A DNA stretch of 64,000 nt from Xenorhabdus mauleonii (GTDB lineage: Bacteria > Pseudomonadota > Gammaproteobacteria > Enterobacterales > Enterobacteriaceae). Made by a program: the position numbers and the translations under genes. Numbering within the stretch: position 1 is the stretch's first letter; each line of letters begins with the position of its first letter. The notes beneath the pieces are model-generated. The model searched no databases, was not told the origin of the DNA, and saw only the letters and a program-made list of their open reading frames with translations. Positions 62,920 to 64,000 of the stretch are shown here, piece after piece. The stretch lies in assembly GCF_900113945.1 (NCBI RefSeq), contig NZ_FORG01000011.1:92277-156276 (forward strand), in the 5' to 3' direction.

Positions 62920-63441
62920 ATGACAATGCTTAATATAAAAAATTTCAAAGAATATACACCAGAAAATCCTAAATTTGGTGAAAACGTCATTTATTTGATT
63001 TCCGATGACGGTCAGGATTGGTATGAGTGCCAGAAAAAATACCGAGATGACACATTAAAAGTGGAATATTACACGGATGGCACCATAGTCAGGACATCAA
63101 ATGATGTGTCACGATTATGTCCCTACTATGCCAGTGTGATAGAAATAGAATTTGAAGGCGAATTGTATATCAATCAATATCATGTTGATAATGGCAAGGT
63201 TGTCAAAAAAGACGCCCAAAAATTAGCGCAGGAAGCCCAACTGGAAGCTAATCGCATCAAACAGGAGTTAATGTCTGACGGGCAACAACGTATGCAAACA
63301 TTGCATTCAAAATTATTACTGGGACGGATTACCGAAGAGGAACGCCAGCGATTAAACCAATGGCTGGATTATGTGGATGCAGTTGAGGCGCTAGACACAT
63401 CATCTGCACCTGATATCCCGTGGCCGAAACAACCACTATAA
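62920..63441 (+). CDS. Tail fibre assembly protein
   Basis: A 173-residue Tfa-family protein: VIYLISDDGQDWYECQKKYR, LKVEYYTDGTIVRTSNDVSR (substituting the usual beta region), and the ending RLNQWLDYVDAVEALDTSSA then PDIPWPKQP, the hallmark of the family. Tfa proteins are chaperones for the fibre tip encoded directly upstream. Start 62920 or ATG 62926. Confidence 0.8.
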   Translation: MTMLNIKNFKEYTPENPKFGENVIYLISDDGQDWYECQKKYRDDTLKVEYYTDGTIVRTSNDVSRLCPYYASVIEIEFEGELYINQYHVDNGKVVKKDAQKLAQEAQLEANRIKQELMSDGQQRMQTLHSKLLLGRITEEERQRLNQWLDYVDAVEALDTSSAPDIPWPKQPL

Positions 63442-63463
63442 AAACGATATTCATCTTTGATAA

Positions 63464-63485
63464 TTGACGCCGTATGTGGCGTCAA
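63464..63485. terminator. Hairpin between convergent fibre genes
   Basis: TTGACGCC (63464-63471), loop GTATGT, GGCGTCAA (63478-63485). It lies between the plus-strand assembly gene and the minus-strand fibre end; no T-run, so a weak or bidirectional terminator. Confidence 0.5.
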
Positions 63486-63497
63486 ATCAAGTATGGT

Positions 63498-64000
63498 TTA
63501 ATGTCGGCCACTACTCCCACGTTCATAATGTGATGTATTTAAGTCGCTTGTCATAAAATCATCTTCCGCAATAGTGACCCAAGCTCCATTCATCAGATAT
63601 TGTATTACCGCATAATGTCTCTGCTGGATTTTACTAGCATTATTAGTTGTATGAGTGACGATATTAAGAAGAACTTCACCTTTCAACCTACCCGAATCAT
63701 CAATTTTAGTCCCGCCTCTCGTCGACCCAAAAGGGCCAGGTGTTCCTCCAATTGCAACTAAGCCACCATTTCCATTTCGCCGAATTGCAGATATTCGCAT
63801 CCCCCCCATTGTGTGACTGGCAACGGCCTTCACTTCAGCGATGCGTCCCTCCATTTCACCCCGGCTATACGTTTCCCCGCGGCTATAGGCGCCGACATCG
63901 GCGGCGGTCAGACTGATGTCCCCGGCTAATGGTTTGCCGTTGACCCGGCGCCCGCTGGGCACCGCATTCCTGGCCTTGTCCCGCACTTCCACCAAACCAA
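63498..64000 (-). CDS. Alternative tail fibre C-terminus, inverted, partial
   Basis: A minus-strand frame open to the window edge. It begins (at the edge) with VEVRDKARNAVPSGRRVNGK, identical to the plus-strand fibre, continues ETYSRGEMEGRI and ends in a different tip domain (GRLKGEVLLNIVTHTTNNAS, YAVIQYLMNGAWVTIAEDDF). The tip is related to that of the plus fibre but clearly distinct. Either a silent alternative tip or the end of a second fibre gene. Confidence 0.65.
   Translation of the reverse strand, partial: GLVEVRDKARNAVPSGRRVNGKPLAGDISLTAADVGAYSRGETYSRGEMEGRIAEVKAVASHTMGGMRISAIRRNGNGGLVAIGGTPGPFGSTRGGTKIDDSGRLKGEVLLNIVTHTTNNASKIQQRHYAVIQYLMNGAWVTIAEDDFMTSDLNTSHYERGSSGRH
63873..64000. 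repeat. Right inverted repeat of the fibre module
   Basis: Reverse complement of 62332-62459 with one mismatch seen. It runs off the window, so its full length and any nearby invertase gene cannot be seen. Confidence 0.85.

Noticed and set aside
28372..63441. P2-type R-tailocin (xenorhabdicin-like) or antifeeding-prophage/PVC-type injection system
   Set aside because: Sheath, wedge and tape measure do not resemble P2 proteins, and the AAA+ ATPase and multiple sheath paralogues of PVC/Afp loci are absent.
1..64000. tRNA or rRNA genes
   Set aside because: None seen on either strand by eye; a tRNA scan could not be run.

Overview
The window looks like a chromosomal accessory region of an enterobacterium, most likely an insect- or nematode-associated Morganellaceae such as Xenorhabdus or Photorhabdus. 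The basis is inference: type VI secretion (T6SS) effector islands, an NRPS condensation-domain remnant, several toxin-antitoxin (TA) pairs, decayed IS elements and a contractile phage-type tail lie together. No tRNA, rRNA or housekeeping gene fixes the species.

Bases 1-20150 are T6SS accessory islands with debris. A TA operon with a nonsense-mutated toxin (130-796) is followed by a candidate effector with a membrane-anchored immunity candidate (1253-3475). Two paralogous cassettes on the minus strand each encode a VRR-NUC nuclease effector, a DUF3396 immunity protein and a PAAR tip (3767-6821 and 9643-12647); the second sits behind a 5'-truncated vgrG. Next come a lysozyme-like effector with a membrane immunity candidate, an Hcp, and a TssF stub cut by an IS3 scrap. 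Two copies of a regulatory block (about 6974-7480 and 17365-17840) each hold a conserved promoter and a strongly structured RNA resembling phage C4/CI antisense RNAs, ahead of a Ner-like DNA-binding gene. An IS982 element separates the second RNA from its ner gene.

Bases 20681-24844 hold a compact cassette: two related double-cupin proteins flank a 92-residue protein and an MFS exporter. It lies between the second and third ner copies. Up to 28010 the sequence is a graveyard (third ner, orphan antitoxin, vgrG, NRPS and VOC fragments) apart from one intact HigBA pair with a clear operator.

Bases 28372-63441 encode a contractile tail in two blocks. Block 1 (28372-39169) has overlapping baseplate and hub genes, a gp5-like spike, a PAAR tip, an RdgC homologue and an Rz/Rz1 spanin pair. 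It has taken up two cargo segments: ParE/Phd, a possible cysteine-protease effector and MazEF between two copies of the spike 3' end; and a low-GC membrane-protein gene between two copies of an Rz segment. A dead IS3 element, a low-GC tailspike and AT-rich DNA separate it from block 2 (45471-63441): a protein resembling T4/HK97-fold major capsid proteins, sheath, tube candidates, a possible frameshifted tail chaperone, a 1340-residue tape measure with a muralytic domain, gp25- and gp6-like wedge proteins, four 144-bp non-coding repeats, collar and tail fibre, and a fibre assembly protein. A second fibre C-terminus lies inverted at the window edge. No terminase, portal or prohead protease is recognisable, so this is either a tailocin-like particle, a defective prophage, or part of a phage continuing past the window.
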